Assembly (NCBI GenBank): GCA_029204225.1 | Contig: CM055111.1 | Coordinates: 1,260,453 to 1,324,452 of the forward strand | Reading direction: 5' to 3' | Length of the DNA stretch: 64,000 bases | Source of the DNA: Diphasiastrum complanatum | Lineage: Eukaryota; Streptophyta; Lycopodiopsida; Lycopodiales; Lycopodiaceae | Position numbers and translations under genes: made by a program | Notes under the pieces: model-generated | Database searches by the model: none | The model's input: only the letters and a program-made list of their open reading frames with translations | What the model was told of the DNA's origin: nothing | Part shown: positions 40,637-53,010 of the stretch, one piece after another | Layout of the letters: each line of letters starts with the position of its first letter | Numbering within the stretch: position 1 is the first letter of the stretch

Positions 40637-41386
40637 TGTTGGAATTCGATGCTCAGCCTCAAATCCATTTGTTAATGAGCATCCTGAAAACTATAAAAAA
40701 CCCAGAAAACAGAAGGCTCGAGTTTTTCAGAAGATCGAAAAATCCAATACCGGATTTTTCCGACCCAATGTCAAGCCTAACAAACAAAGATTTTTCGACC
40801 CTGGATCAGATCGGATCGGATCGGATCGGATCGAGGCGGAATTATCTGGGTGTCTTCGACCCTGGATTGAGTCGAATCGGGTCTGATTTTTCTGACCTTG
40901 GAAAATCCGACCCTGACTATATTTTCGATCCAGTGTAAAATTCGATCCTTTGTATATTTTTTGATACTTTGTAAAATTCAATATTGTCGGTCTTAAATCC
41001 GGTCTAAAATCCGACCCAACGACTTTGCTTTGACAGTTTGCCTACATTGTACATACACTTATAGTTATGAGGCGGTTGTGATAACTATAGAAGAAGTAGT
41101 TGACATCTGATAATTGTTTCTATCGATTCATTTAGATAGTTCCGTTGCATATGTTATAACACACAACGATCAGAGTTCTCATTATGTAGCCACCTGAAGC
41201 TTTCACTTCATACGATTGTACTCCTTGTGGATATTAGTTAGAGTACATTTTGTCTTCACTCAGTTGTTGTTCCATTGCGTATTTCTGATTCATTCATTTT
41301 TTAATGTTCTACTCCTAATTGTGGCACTTCTGATCCTACTACCCACTCGCTTAAGCTTCCGCTCACAAGCCCACTGATTACCGACA
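40637..41386 (+). repeat. 5' LTR of C3
   Basis: Starts TGTTGGAATTCG and ends ACCGACA. It matches 43231-43990 from about base 40673 on. It contains an expanded GGATC pentanucleotide run (about 40807-40834), where the 3' LTR has a single unit. The first 36 bases have no match at the 3' LTR, so the exact start is tentative. Confidence 0.8.
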
Positions 41387-41529
41387 TGGTATCAAAGCGG
41401 GCAGTTGAGTAATTTGCACATTGTCTGCAGATTATCAAGACTTGTCTCTACTAAGTCCTTGTTCTAGCAAGCGCGCAACCAACAGTATTCTGAAATCGTT
41501 ATATCTACCAACGATCTCACTCAACCAAA

Positions 41530-43200
41530 ATGGATCTACCTACTAGTTCTTCTGTCATCGAGAGACTCGATGGAAGTAACTACCATCTCTGGAAGTTCAA
41601 AATGAAGACCATACTATTAGCCAAGGAACTGTGGGACATCATTGATGGTACAAAGGTTAAACAAGAGGGTGATGCAGCCATTATCACCAAATGGAGACTG
41701 AAAGATGGCAAGTCATTTGCCTACATCACTCTCAACATCAGAGACATCCAAATCAGTCATATAAGAGTGCATGGGACATCCTAGCAACCCTCTACGATAT
41801 TAGGGACCTCACCTCCAAACTCCATTTGAGGAAGAAATATTTTTCCCTGTGAATGTCTGAAGCAATAAGTGTTTCGAGTCATCTCAACACTTTCCAAAAT
41901 CTCATGAATACAACACTCTGATGATATTATGACTCTATTATCGAGTCTGTCTGAAACCTATGAAAATTGGGTCTTAGAAATTTCAATCCAAGAGCATCTA
42001 ACTCTATCAAGAGTAATCCCATTACTTCGACAAGAAGAAATCAGAAGATCAACTTCCTTCTCAAGATCAGGATCGGATCCTCAATTTCTATATTCCAAAA
42101 ATCAAAAGTTTAATCAAACAGATCTACACAGTTAGATTATCTTGACAAAAGGAGCAACATGCAGTATGGGTCAGATTTTCACTCTGGGTCGAATTTTTCT
42201 CAGGGACGAATCTTTATTCTTCATCATCCCAGCCTATGCAGAATCTATTTTGCAAATACTGTAAGAGAACTAGCCATCTTATCAGGGATTGCAGAACTTT
42301 AAAATTCAACAATGAGAAGAAGAAACAGTTCCAACAACAAGCAAATCCTGCTTCAACCAATTTTTCGATCCAGCAACAAAATGCCTGGTACCTAGACTTG
42401 GGAGCAACGCAACGTATGAATCACCACAAGGACTGGTTCAAAGACTATCAATCATACACCCACTCTCAAATTGTACAACTTGGTGACAACTCAAAACATA
42501 CAATTGAGGGTGAAGGAATAGTCAGGGTCGAATTTCAGAGTGGTGAGCTACTCTCCAAATCAGAAGACATACAAGCTCTACAACCTGGACAATCAGCATG
42601 CATTCACGAGCAGCATACCAATTTTTTGACCACAAAGGGAAAGCTACAGCAAAATTTGACCCAAGGGTCGAAAATTAAAAAATTGATACTGACTCAGAAA
42701 ATAGGTCAAAATCTCAATAGATCGAATCACATTAGAGGTTCGATTTGCAACCAAAAAGGACAAATCGACCCAGACAGTCTCCATCCCAATCTATGGATGA
42801 TCTAGTCTATTACTTTGTGTAGGAATCAAATAGAAATTCTGAGGCAAACTCAATTGCTGATGTTGACCAGTGCGAAGCAGCAATGGACACCAAATTTGCA
42901 TTATTAAACGAGAATGATTTCTATCCAACCTCGACAAACTCGAATTTTCATTTCAAGTGTGTATCGGATTTCTTCATCAACTCCACTCTTTATGTAGATG
43001 ATGCTCTACTATTCAGTATCAATCTGAATCTGATGAAGGATCTAAATGCAAGTTAGCACTGGAGTTCAAAAGGTCTGATAAAGTTCCAGCCAACTGTTAT
43101 CACGAAGTACAAAAATCAACCCAGTAGAACAAATCTGATGGCAGCAAATTACTTCACAACGACGGTTCTAGCAAAAGAGCACCAGCTCAGATTTAACGAC
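41530..43200 (+). pseudogene. C3 gag, zinc knuckle, protease and RT remnant
   Basis: ATG 41530 reads MDLPTSSSVIERLDGSNYHLW, the copia gag N-terminus. After shifts and stops, AWDILATLYDIRDLTSKL and LLSSLSETYENWV continue gag. 42236 onwards has the CCHC knuckle CKYCKRTSHLIRDC and the protease site WYLDLGAT, where DSG has become DLG. About 42985 carries TLYVDDALLFS, the RT catalytic box, without the rest of RT. ANYFTTTVLAKEHQLRF near 43145 looks like the polyprotein end. Integrase is deleted. Confidence 0.82.
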
Positions 43201-43230
43201 AAGTTAAATCTGCAGATCAAAGTTTTTCAG

Positions 43231-43990
43231 GATCCATTTGTTAATGAGCAGCCTGAAAACTTTACAAAACCCAAAAAACATAAGGCTCGATTTTTTCAGA
43301 AGAGCAAAAAATCCAATATCGGATTTTTTTTACCCAATGTCAAGCCTAACAAACAAAGATTTTCCAACCTTGGATTGAATCGGATCGAGGCAAATTATTA
43401 GGGCGTCTTCGACCCTGGATCAGGTCGAATCGGGTCTGATTTTTTTCGACCCTGAAAAGTCTGACCCAATGTAAAGATTGTTCCTTTGTATATTTTCTCA
43501 ATACTTTGTAAAATTCAATACTATCGGTCTAAAATCCGACCCAACGACTTCGCTTTGACAATCCACCTACATTGTACATACAGTTATAGTTATTAGGCGG
43601 TTGTAATAACTGTAGAAGAAGTAGTTGTAGATATTTTGAGTATATCAGGATAAGTATCTTCATCAGAAAACTCCTTCAAGAATTTTGATAGTGTTTTGAT
43701 ATCTAAAACATCTGATAATTGTTTTTATCAAGCCATTCAGATAGTTCGGTTGCATGTGCTATAACACACAATGATCAGAGTTCTCATTCTGTAGCCAGCT
43801 GAAGTTTTCACTTCATGCGATTGTACTCCTTATGGATATTAATCAGAGTACATTTTGTCTCCACTCAGTTGTTGTTCCATTGCGCATTTCTGATTCATTC
43901 ATTTTTTAACGTTCTACTGCTAATTGTGGCGCTTCCGATCCTACTGCCCACTTGTTAAGCTTTCGCTCACAAACCCACTGATTTTCGACA
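43231..43990 (+). repeat. 3' LTR of C3
   Basis: Matches the 5' LTR with many single-base changes plus an insertion of about 80 bases near 43625-43705 that the 5' LTR lacks. Ends TTTCGACA at 43990. Confidence 0.82.
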
Positions 43991-44928
43991 AATCATACTG
44001 TATAATGCTCTAAAAATTAATCAGAATATCTTATTAGGATCTTCTTGAAAAAAATAGCATTTATTTTGTGAAGAAATGAAATTTATGAGTTTGCTAGAGA
44101 AAGTTGAAAATATATTAGGATTTGATATAGTTTTGTATTTTTTATGAAACTTATTTTCATATAGTTTTGTACTTTTGATGAAATTGATTTTCATGCAAAA
44201 CATGTGATGTTAGTTTGTGGGATTAATTGTGGTTTGATGATATTTTGTTTCCAATGAATGTTGTTTGATAGCTTTTCATTTTGTGATAAAAGTAAATTGG
44301 AGACCAATAGGCCAACATTTGTAAGTAATTGTGTTGAAAGATGAGGGTAGCTCATCAATAGAAAATGACAACATTGAGAAAAGAGAACATTAACTCAACA
44401 CCAAATAATTGCATAACATTAAAACAAAGATAAAGAAGAGCTACATATTGTTATACCAATAAGCCCAGTGTATTTCTCTATATTAATTGCACACATGGAA
44501 TGTTATGACAGAATAATCATTGTTTGAATGGTTGATGTCACCTATCATCATACACCTACATGGCTCATGTGGAGGATTGCAAATGTTATGGTTAGGCTAA
44601 CTAAGTCCAATCAGCCAAAGAAAACGCTATGCATTTCATTCGTAGAAAACGAACTCCCAAAGAAAAAATAATAATTCTACACACACTATCCTCTTGACTC
44701 TTGGAAGTGCCTATGCCTCCCTATGGTGTTTAGAACAGTTTTAGTCTCTCTCCAAAACTAAAAACATCAGCCTCAAAGCTCACTCTCAATGATTTAGAGG
44801 TTGATCAAAGATCTAACACCATTTCACATCAAATCTACAATGAGTTGATTGGATTTTTACAAAGAAAATCATGAGTTTCATTCTCACAATCTTATTTGAA
44901 GCACAAATATGGAAAAATCACATAGATA
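43991..44928. other. Unassigned AT-rich DNA with a copied flank
   Basis: 43991-44080 resembles 40528-40636, the sequence just before the C3 5' LTR. 44127-44194 is a 34-bp unit repeated twice (tatagttttgta...attttca). No gene. Confidence 0.6.
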
Positions 44929-45468
44929 TGGCGAAAGTACAATTCTAGCAGCCTCTCACACGTGTGGGAAGTACACTTGAACTTTACACACCCATTTGAA
45001 TCAACTAATAGCAAATAAGTTTACTTGAGAAATTCTTAGCATTCATCCGCAAAGAACTTGCTTAATAGAGTGAAAACACCAAGGATTGCTCCCAAATCAA
45101 TGTTTCTCATCATTAACCTCACCATGGATCCATTATGGATCAAGTACACAATCATCATAATCTCTCTCTAGGCTACTTCCAGCACATGTGGGGCAACTCA
45201 TTGTACTCGTCCATATCCACTTTGGATAAGATCTATCTAATTTGCCACATCATCATTGGTGGTTAGTGTTGACCTTCTAGATTCCTACAATCTAGGAGAT
45301 AACTCCTACAATTTAGGAGATTTGACATTTGACTCAATAAAATCTAAGTACAATGGATCTAAATATTATGAGTGACATTTCACACATGTGGACAGGTCCT
45401 CACACGTGTGGATCCACTTAGATATCAAAAAAATTGCATTTACAAGGTATAAATTGTAAAATCTAACA
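44929..45468 (-). repeat. Probable solo copia LTR
   Basis: On the minus strand it runs TGTTAGATTTTAC to GTACTTTCGCCA, 540 bp. It contains CACACGTGTG at 44957-44966 and 45401-45410 and a near copy at 45381-45390. No primer site or polypurine tract flanks it, and I see no matching 5-base target duplication. Confidence 0.68.
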
Positions 45469-45499
45469 CTTATGACAGTGTACACATTGAATGTTTGGA

Positions 45500-46330
45500 T
45501 TTAACCAACATGTATCAACAGTGTGACAGTCACGTTCACATCTAATGCAAAACTTCTTTTCACTACCTTGCGGTTTATGCTTGGTAGGTGCCTTCGATCT
45601 TCCTTTCTTGTCTGCATCCTTCGGCTAATTGCGATCGGATCTTCGAGACAACTCCCTCTTAGCATTAGGCTTCTTCTTGCGTTGATCCTTGTTGCTATAT
45701 AGAGCTTGGTCAGACTCTTGTCTGTTGTTGTAGTGCTCTCTAGCTTTTACTTCCTCTGTGATCTCGGCTATTTCCTTCTCAAGAGTCATATCATGATCCT
45801 TAACTAATAGAGTGTGTGTCATTTGGAACGATCTTGGTAGCACACGCAATAGATACATCAGGTGCTTCTCCTGTGAGACTGCGTGCTCCGGAACAACATT
45901 GTGCAAATAAAGAAATAGGTTCTTCATCTTTCTGATGAATGTCGTGAGATCTTTACCATCCCAACGTAGGTATGTGAGTTGATCTTCCAAATGCATGATT
46001 TGGTTTCGAACCTTGCTATCAACACATCCCATAATTCTTGTGCATTTGCTATTGATGAGAGATCGAGTATGATGCTTTCTTTGATGGAAGAGAACATAAC
46101 AACTACTACCTTATTGTTTTTCTCATTCCATTCGCGAAGCTCCTTGCCGGTGTTTACTAGCTTTTCTTCGGTCCCGTCCACCTATGGCCAAAGTGCTTCT
46201 CCTCTTAAGATAAGCGAAGTCTTCACCTTCCAGGCTAGGTAGTTTGAACCATCTGCCTAAAGTACTATGCAAATCTTTGATTGAATGCTGGTTATAGATG
46301 TCATTGTTGCATACAACGTTTCAACTTGAA
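45500..46330 (-). pseudogene. Copia C5 gag
   Basis: On the minus strand, a start region shared with C6 (LAWKVKTSLILRGEALWP) leads to MDGTEEKLVNTGKELREWNE. A shift near 46020 is followed by DSKVRNQIMHLEDQLTYLRW, LMYLLRVLPRSFQMTHTLL and AREHYNNRQESDQALYS. The CCHC knuckle CIRCERDCHTVDTC lies near 45500-45545. The reading stops at the solo LTR boundary. It is the same family as C6 and the scrap at 34145-34280. Confidence 0.82.
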
Positions 46331-46382
46331 ATAAGACTCCTTTGGTTGTGATTGACATCGCTCTGATACTCTGATTGAGCAG

Positions 46383-46453
46383 GCTCTAATACCACTATTG
46401 GAATCTGATATTGACATGGATGAGACGCTTTTCAACCTCATGCTCTAATACCA
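46383..46453 (-). other. C5 primer-binding sites, two copies
   Basis: GCTCTAATACCA occurs at 46383-46394 and again at 46442-46453, each the complement of TGGTATTAGAGC. Only one should be needed. Confidence 0.65.
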
Positions 46454-47781
46454 CTACTGCAATTTGCACAAAGGTGATATGAAATGCTCTGATATTGAAT
46501 CATCTGATGGGATGTCAGATAATGCGCTCTTTCATGGATTCCTATGATTAAGCTAGATAGAGTCGAACTCTCGGCCGCAGGCTACTGCCGCTAACTAATT
46601 CTATCCGCTTCCAAGCCCTAGATGGACACTACCTATCTAGTATTGATTTTATGATCATTCAATCAACGAGCCTATGTGAGTAAAAACTTAATGACAACTG
46701 AATACACATGAACAATGAACAAGCATAAATACATTCAAGATTATACACAAGGGACAAGATGTGCAAATAGCATCTGTATTCTCAAACGATCTTTGTGAGC
46801 GCTGCTTGGCATACCACATAACGCGTTGATGCAAGAGAATCTTTGTCTCTTACGCAATTGATCTCGCTTACTAGCGGACTCTGACATCAATCAAATTGGT
46901 CTCACTTACTAGTGGACGCTTACATGCACCAACTCAACAACCTATGCTTTGTAACTCTCGGTTTACTTTGACTTTGTAATGGACCGTATGCAAGACTTTA
47001 TTGTTGCATGTGGTGCCTTCGTTAAAACTATTTGTAGGACTTTGCGATTTCTTGCGCTGGCCTTCGTTGAAACCGTTTTCTGTCTGTGGGCATTTTGTAG
47101 AGACAGTCTGTTGGCCTTTTACAAGTATTTCTGCAGGTAAGGCCTATTGGCCCTTTACGTGTATTTTTGCAAGTACTGGATCATAAGTTATAATGTTTTG
47201 TAGGTAGAAACATCATGTTTCTTCAGCTCCCTCTCAAAGCGTGGTAGTCTTATGATTCCTAGGCTAGTTCTCTATCTTTCAAACAATCCCTTGTCTAAGG
47301 GTTTAGTGAATATATCAACAATCGTATGTTTGGTCATAATGAATATTTGATGAGATGATGAGTGTGTCCACTAGTAAGAGAGACCAGTGATTCGTGAGAG
47401 AGAGAGACTCTCTTGCGGTAACGTGTTGTTTGGTATGCCATACAACGCTCAAAATTATTCTGATAATATAGATGGTTTTTTCGCTTCCTACCCAAGTGTA
47501 CAATCTGTGAATGCTTTGATGCAATGCTTATTGTAGTTACAAGTTTAGTTGTTACTTGTTTTTCTGCATGAAGGCTCAATTGTTATTCCGCATTAATCAA
47601 CAACAGATCTACATTCTGTAGTTTGGAAGAGAATAGATTGCAGGTTGTAGTAGTAGCTTCAGCTTAGTAGATCAACTCTATCTAAGCAATACATCACGAA
47701 TCAAGCGCCACAATACCGCCACAAAGATTGCATCTGCGATCTAAGAGTGGCGTAGCAAATCGCATAAGGAAATTCCATCAG
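46454..47781. other. Head-to-head 5' LTR region of C5 and C6, no gene
   Basis: Two copia 5' ends of the same family face away from each other, so this 1.3 kb should hold both 5' LTRs. I cannot set the border between them. Only short open frames occur. Confidence 0.5.
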
Positions 47782-47880
47782 TGGTATCGAAGCGCATTAG
47801 ATTCCATCAGTGGTATCAGAGCCAGGTTGTTCAGAACCATAGAGCCTCGTCTCAAAGTTGATACAATGTAAACTAAACTA

Positions 47881-50075
47881 TGGCTTCGATAAGTAGCATT
47901 CAATTAGAGATTTGCACACTTCTTGAGGCAGATGAGTCAAACTACTTGGCCTGGAAAGTGAAGACTTCCCTCATCTTGAGAGGAGAAGATTTATGGCCCT
48001 GGGTAGACAGGACCGAAGAGAAGCCTTCCAACACTTGCAAGAAACTTCATGAATGAAAGGAGAAGAATGACAAAGAATTAGCTATCATATCCTCTGTAGC
48101 TTCTACACACTCTACCAAGATCATTCCAGACCACCCGAACTCTACTGGCCAAAGATCCTCAAATGACCCTTGAGAAGGCTATATCGAGATTAAAAAGGAA
48201 ATGGAGGCTCGAGAGCACTACGACGACAAGAAAGAGTCAGATCAAGTTCTATATATCAAAAAACAAATTCCTCCAGATATATAATTCTAGGGTTCCAAAC
48301 ATCAAGTTAGTGGAACATGAGTACTATTGTTGAACACCAATGGCAAAGACAAGATACTTGATGATATCCAATATGTGCCTACACTTCAAAAAGATCTGCT
48401 ATCTGTGTTAAAGATCGTAGCATGTTTGTGACATTCATAGGTATTGTGGCAGTATTGTGACGAGTTATAGAAGACAAGATATATAGAGTTATCTAAAACC
48501 ACTCGTCTTATTATAGAAGACAAACACAAAGGCAACTTGTATCATCTAAAGATACGAGTTCTTATTGAGCAAGTTCATCATATCCATGAGACAATGGACA
48601 TTCTATGGCATAGAATACTGTGTCATATGAATATATTGGATTTATACAAAGCTAGTTAGAATGGAATAGTCGCAGGCGTTAGCATCAAGGATGCAATGAG
48701 TCTGGAGTCTTGTCATGCATGCAACAAAGGCAAGATGTCACGTACACCTTTCACAAGAGATTCATTCAAGACTAAAGAACTCTTGGAGCTAGTACACTCA
48801 CACCCTTTGTTGTAGTCTCTTTGGGAGGCTCAATATATTACATCACTTTCATAGATGACTTTAGTAAGTTTGCAACTGTGTACTTCATACACAACAAGTC
48901 AGAGGCACTTGAGAGATTTATAAAATTTGTTAATTGGGTTGAGAAGTGGATTGACCAGAAAGTCAAGCAGCTATGAACCAACAGGGGTGGAGAGTAGGTT
49001 TCCAAATGTTTTGTGAAATTCTAAAACAGTCACAAAATTCTACATTTGAAGACAACAACATATACACCACAACATAATGGTATTGCAAAGAGTATTGCAA
49101 AGAGTATAAATTGAACTTTCATGGAAGCTGCGAGATGCATGATAGCTTATTCAAAGACATCGAAATGGCTATGTGCTGAAGCAGTAGCTACAACTAACTA
49201 CCTGAATAACAGGACTGCTAAATCTAGCATTCCTCATACTACTCCACATGAAGTGTGGTGGGGCAACAAGCCAAGTAAGGCTCATGTACGTATTTTTTGG
49301 TGTGTAGCACATGCCCACATACAAGATCAGAATAGGAAGAAACTGGATGAAAAAGTAGAGCAGAGTTTTCTTGTAGGCTATGTTTTACATTCCTCATACT
49401 ATAGGATCTACATGCCTAAGACCAGGGAGATCAAAACAGTCAGAGACGTCAAATTTGACGAAGCAAGAATGATGGCTAACGGAGATCCAGTTGGCTACGA
49501 AATACTTAACAAGAAGTATTATGATCTACCCACACAGACAAAGGGAGCAGACCATGAATATCTGGATCAGGATGTTCATATGCCAAATGAACTGAGTGAT
49601 GGTTCAGATAATGAACAGACTGAGATGTAGTGTGTACCTAAAACGCTTTCAAAACACCATGGTTCTATAGACAACCGAAAGGGCAAAGGCAAAGTAGTCA
49701 AGGTACTTTTACAATCTCCAAGGAGATCTACAAGAGACAGACCACCTGTCAGATATGCACCAGATAGCTCAGCTTCTACAACAGAAGAGTTTTGTGGATT
49801 TGGAGGTGAACCGCAGACTTATGAAGAAGCAATTAACAGTCCATACAGGGACAAATGGATAAAAGTCATGGAAGATGATATAAACTCCATGGAACAGAAC
49901 AAATGTGTGGACGCTTGAACCCATTCCAAACAACAGAAAGCCTATCAAATGAAAATGGATCTACAAGTATAAGTGTGGACCCAATGGCAAGGTATCAAGA
50001 TACAAGGCAACGCTGGTAGCTAAAGGTTTCTCACAGAAGTATGGTGTTGATTACACTGAAATCTTTTCTCCAAGT
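47881..50075 (+). pseudogene. C6 gag, integrase and first part of reverse transcriptase
   Basis: MASISSIQLEICTLLEADES leads to NYLAWKVKTSLILRGEDLWP. Most of gag and the protease active site are deleted. ILWHRILCHMN and CHACNKGKMS mark the pre-integrase zinc site. Integrase reads YYITFIDDFSKF, NRGGE after a stop, and TPQHNGIAKS, where the catalytic Glu motif (GVAER-type) is altered. 49121-49630 is the longest open part, with KWLCAEAVATTNYLNNRTA and FLVGY. RT begins as THEPI-like and [19 protein letters not shown] in shifted frames and stops at EIFSP near 50075. Confidence 0.8.
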
Positions 50076-52164
50076 GGATGTTTCCTATGCTTTTAAATCT
50101 GTTTCTAGAGCTACGATCTTTCAGGAGCTACGCACGGTTGGTGGTGAAATGGCTTAGAATATCCCATTTGTGCAGTTGTTCTATGCTACTGAGACTTCCC
50201 TCTTTTATAGTCACCATGCGCGCTCTGGGGATCTTTCTACTATCCAATCTGTAGCAGGTACTCGTCAAGGTAATCCTTTGGGTGGTCCTCTTTTCACTCT
50301 GACTCATTTTCGGACACTATAGAGGTCTTTCCAACTTGCTTATTTCCTTTGGTTGCTGATGGCACTCATATTGTTGGGCCTGCTCCTACGGTGTTCCTTG
50401 CATTTCATCATTTCTCTAAGCAGCTGGCTTTTCTTGGTTTGTCTATTCAACATCGCCAGTATTCAGTGTGGTCTCCTACAGGTCTTCCCCAGGACTTTGT
50501 TCCTTGTCAAGGTTTTCTTGTTCCTTTGGATGGCATTCGCATTCTGGGTGTTTCTTTTGGGTCTGCTTCTTTCAACTCTGTTTTTCTTGGTGAGGCTCTC
50601 TCAGGAGAATGTTGCTCATTCATATCTGCCTCCCCAGTTCAGGTCGAGTTTGACATCTTGATGTCTTGCTTTATCCAGCATCCTTCTTATCTACTGCGGA
50701 CTTTCCCCCCTACTCAGGACTTTTTGCATCTTCTCTCTCTTTTTAACAACTCTATTATGAATATTTTTGGCCACCTTTTGGGCTCGGATTTTTTGGATGG
50801 TGTGGAGACTCTTTCGGCTCGAAACCAGGCTCGGTTACCCATTTCTTGTGGAGGTGTGAGTCTTCTCTCTATGGTTTCTTTTGCACTTGCAACTTTTCTT
50901 GGGAACTGCCCTTGCTTTGTCTTATCGGTTCCTTTGTGGCTTTCGCCCTCTCTTGGTGGATTGCATTGTTCATGTGGATAGCGGAGCGATTCTCTATCTT
51001 TTTGGCACCTCCTCATCATTGCACAAGAGCTGCTCCCCCTCTCTGCCCAAGTTGTCTTCCTCCTTTTGAGCAACTCCTCACTTTCAGTTCTAATCACCTG
51101 CCCGAGACTCTCTTGGAGTGCGTGCACAAGCAAAACCTTTCCAGCATGCTCTCTGAGGTTCCTTCGGCGTTGCATCGAGCTCGGCTTCTTTCTTGTGCGG
51201 GTCCAGGTGTGGAGGCTTGGTTGTCAGCTCGGCCAATTATTTTTTCATTTCGGTTGTTTTCGACCACTTTACCACTACTTTCCGTCTTCGCTTGGAGCTA
51301 CCTCATCTTTTAGTCTTGGGTCTCTCTAGGTGTGTTTATGGTCACCCTATTGATGCTCTTGCTATCCACCTCCTCCATTGTCCTACCGGGTGTGAGCGCA
51401 CAGCTACGCATGATGTTGTCAGAGATGCAGCGGCCGCTATAGCCAGAGATGGAGGCCATGTCCTCAGAGAGTAGTCTCATGTCCTTCCTTTACCACGCAT
51501 CCCACTCTTCCCGCAAGCGTGTTGACGTTGTCCTCTCTCGGGATGGGCTTTGTACTTTGGCAGTTGTTGTCCCACTTGTGGTGACCTACTACCTCGTATG
51601 CCTTCACACCAGGGAAAGCGGTAGGTGTGGCAGCACAAGATATGAAAAAAAACTACTCCGACAGGCATCCTACTGATGCTTATATTCCCCTGGCAATTGA
51701 GACTTATGGCACCTTGCATCAACGCTTTGAGAATTTTCTTTGCATGTATTCTCATCAGGTGGCAAAGTGTCAAGGTATTCCTGGTTCTATTCTCATGGCT
51801 TCTTTCAAACAACGTTTTTATATTGCCCTACAACGGGCTCAGGCCCTATCAATCCTACAATGGGCAACGGTGGCTGGGTCTACTACATCTCATCTCCCTT
51901 CATTAGCCAACTTACCACCTCTTCACTTTTCTGATTTGCTGCAATCATATGGCAAACTCCCGCTGACATCATCATAGTTTTTGCACTTTTATTTCTAATG
52001 CCAAGATCTAGATTAATCTTAGCTTTACTACAAGCTTCACTCTTGTTTGAGCTTATTTTTGCTTAAACTTTCCTTTGGGGTGTATATATCTTTTTCATCA
52101 TTGTACCTACTAGTTTTTTCTATGAATAAATGCACCAAGGTTGTTGTTTTCTCTAGTTGTCATC
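50076..52164 (+). mobile_element. LINE-like (non-LTR) retrotransposon fragment
   Basis: It sits inside the RT of C6, plus strand. The 5' part, including any endonuclease, is missing, as usual for these elements. RT motifs: GTRQGNPLGGPLFTL near 50250-50295 and VADGTHIVGP near 50352-50382, where the catalytic A-D-D now reads A-D-G. Downstream come EAWLSARP (about 51210), a Cys/His cluster with CVYGHPIDALAIHLLHC (about 51331-51381), RTATHDVVRDA, VDVVLSRDG and finally RHPTDAYIPLAIETYG (about 51660-51710). This order is known from non-LTR RT genes of plants. Shifts separate the pieces. Seven bases (ttttctc) occur at both edges as a possible target duplication. Confidence 0.8.
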
Positions 52165-52690
52165 CATACATCTATTGATTGCATATGCAGTAGCCTACAG
52201 TTTGAAGATCCACATTGTATATGAAAAAGGGCTTTCATGCATGGAGAACTCATAGAAGAGCTCATATGGATCAACCACCAAGATTTTTCTATAAATCATT
52301 TGCTGATTATATCTGTCATATGCATAAAAGCATCTACGGACTGAAACAGTCTACTAGACAATGGTAAAAGAAGAAGGATCATGCTCTCAAATCCTTGGAT
52401 TTCCAACCCTTATTGGCTGACTATAACATCTATGTGAAAGTCATAGATGGAGAAACCATCATCATCGGTGTCTATGTAGATAACACACTGATCCCATCAA
52501 GAAGCATTGCACAAGTGAAGGGAGATATTTCCAAACATAGAAAGGACTACGGGCTTTGCCTGTTCGTTCCAACAAAGCAGATGGTAGCTGACATATTCAC
52601 AAAGCCTTTAGATAAGGCAATGTTTGAAAGGCAGAGAACAAGCCTGGAAATCACGAGAATACCACGCTTTGAGAAAGAGTTGAAGAAGCT
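52165..52690 (+). pseudogene. C6 reverse transcriptase, second part, with a shortened RNase H end
   Basis: AYAVAYSLKIH and DQPPRFFYKSFADY resume RT. SIYGLKQSTRQW follows, then IIIGVYVDNTLIP, in which the YVDD box reads YVDN. Most of RNase H is deleted: the reading jumps to LFVPTKQMVADIFTKPL, the polyprotein end. The open frame 52395-53063 continues into unrelated sequence after about 52690. Confidence 0.83.
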
Positions 52691-53010
52691 TAAGGTTTTA
52701 AATGACAAAACATTTATACCTTGTGATCCGTCGTCTACAAAAAAACATGAGAAAATCCAACAGGCTGCACCGTCAAACGCACCGTCCAAGGCACCACACA
52801 CTACCAGCAAACCACAAACAACCGCAACCACACCGCTCAGACTCCGTAAGAGTCCTACATGCGGTCGATATGTGGCTACAACAAACAAAGGAATGAACTA
52901 CCCAGGCTCCACAAGAGCAACTATTGCGGTCAATTTTTTTTTGAATCGACACGGGCATCGAAAAACATGTCGCAATAGGGTCGTCGGAATCAACTATTTC
53001 TATTTTTTTG
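52691..53010. other. Junction between C6 and G2, unassigned
   Basis: Should hold the C6 polypurine tract and 3' LTR or the rest of the G2 3' LTR. I recognise neither. A Thr/Pro/Lys-rich reading continues from C6 but looks non-coding. Confidence 0.4.

Larger units (their letters stand above)
40637..43990 (+). mobile_element. Copia element C3, internally deleted and non-autonomous
   Basis: 5' LTR 40637-41386, primer site TGGTATCAAAGC at 41387-41398, gag and protease remnant, a small RT scrap, then 3' LTR about 43231-43990. Both LTRs end gatt(a/t)(c/t)cgaca. Integrase and nearly all of RT and RNase H are missing, so the copy could move only with help. Confidence 0.87.
47782..52690 (+). mobile_element. 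Copia element C6, split by a LINE-like insertion
   Basis: Primer-site motifs at 47782-47793 (TGGTATCGAAGC) and 47811-47822 (TGGTATCAGAGC), gag from 47881, pre-integrase zinc, integrase, start of RT to about 50075. RT resumes at about 52165 and ends with the polyprotein end near 52690. The 3' LTR is not recognised. Confidence 0.82.

Noticed and set aside
47001-47186. Short Phe/Leu-rich open frame in the C5/C6 LTR region
   Set aside because: It lies in presumed LTR sequence with no protein similarity.
50714-51175. 153-codon minus-strand open frame rich in Arg and Glu
   Set aside because: It is the antisense shadow of the LINE-like coding region; the plus strand carries the recognisable motifs.
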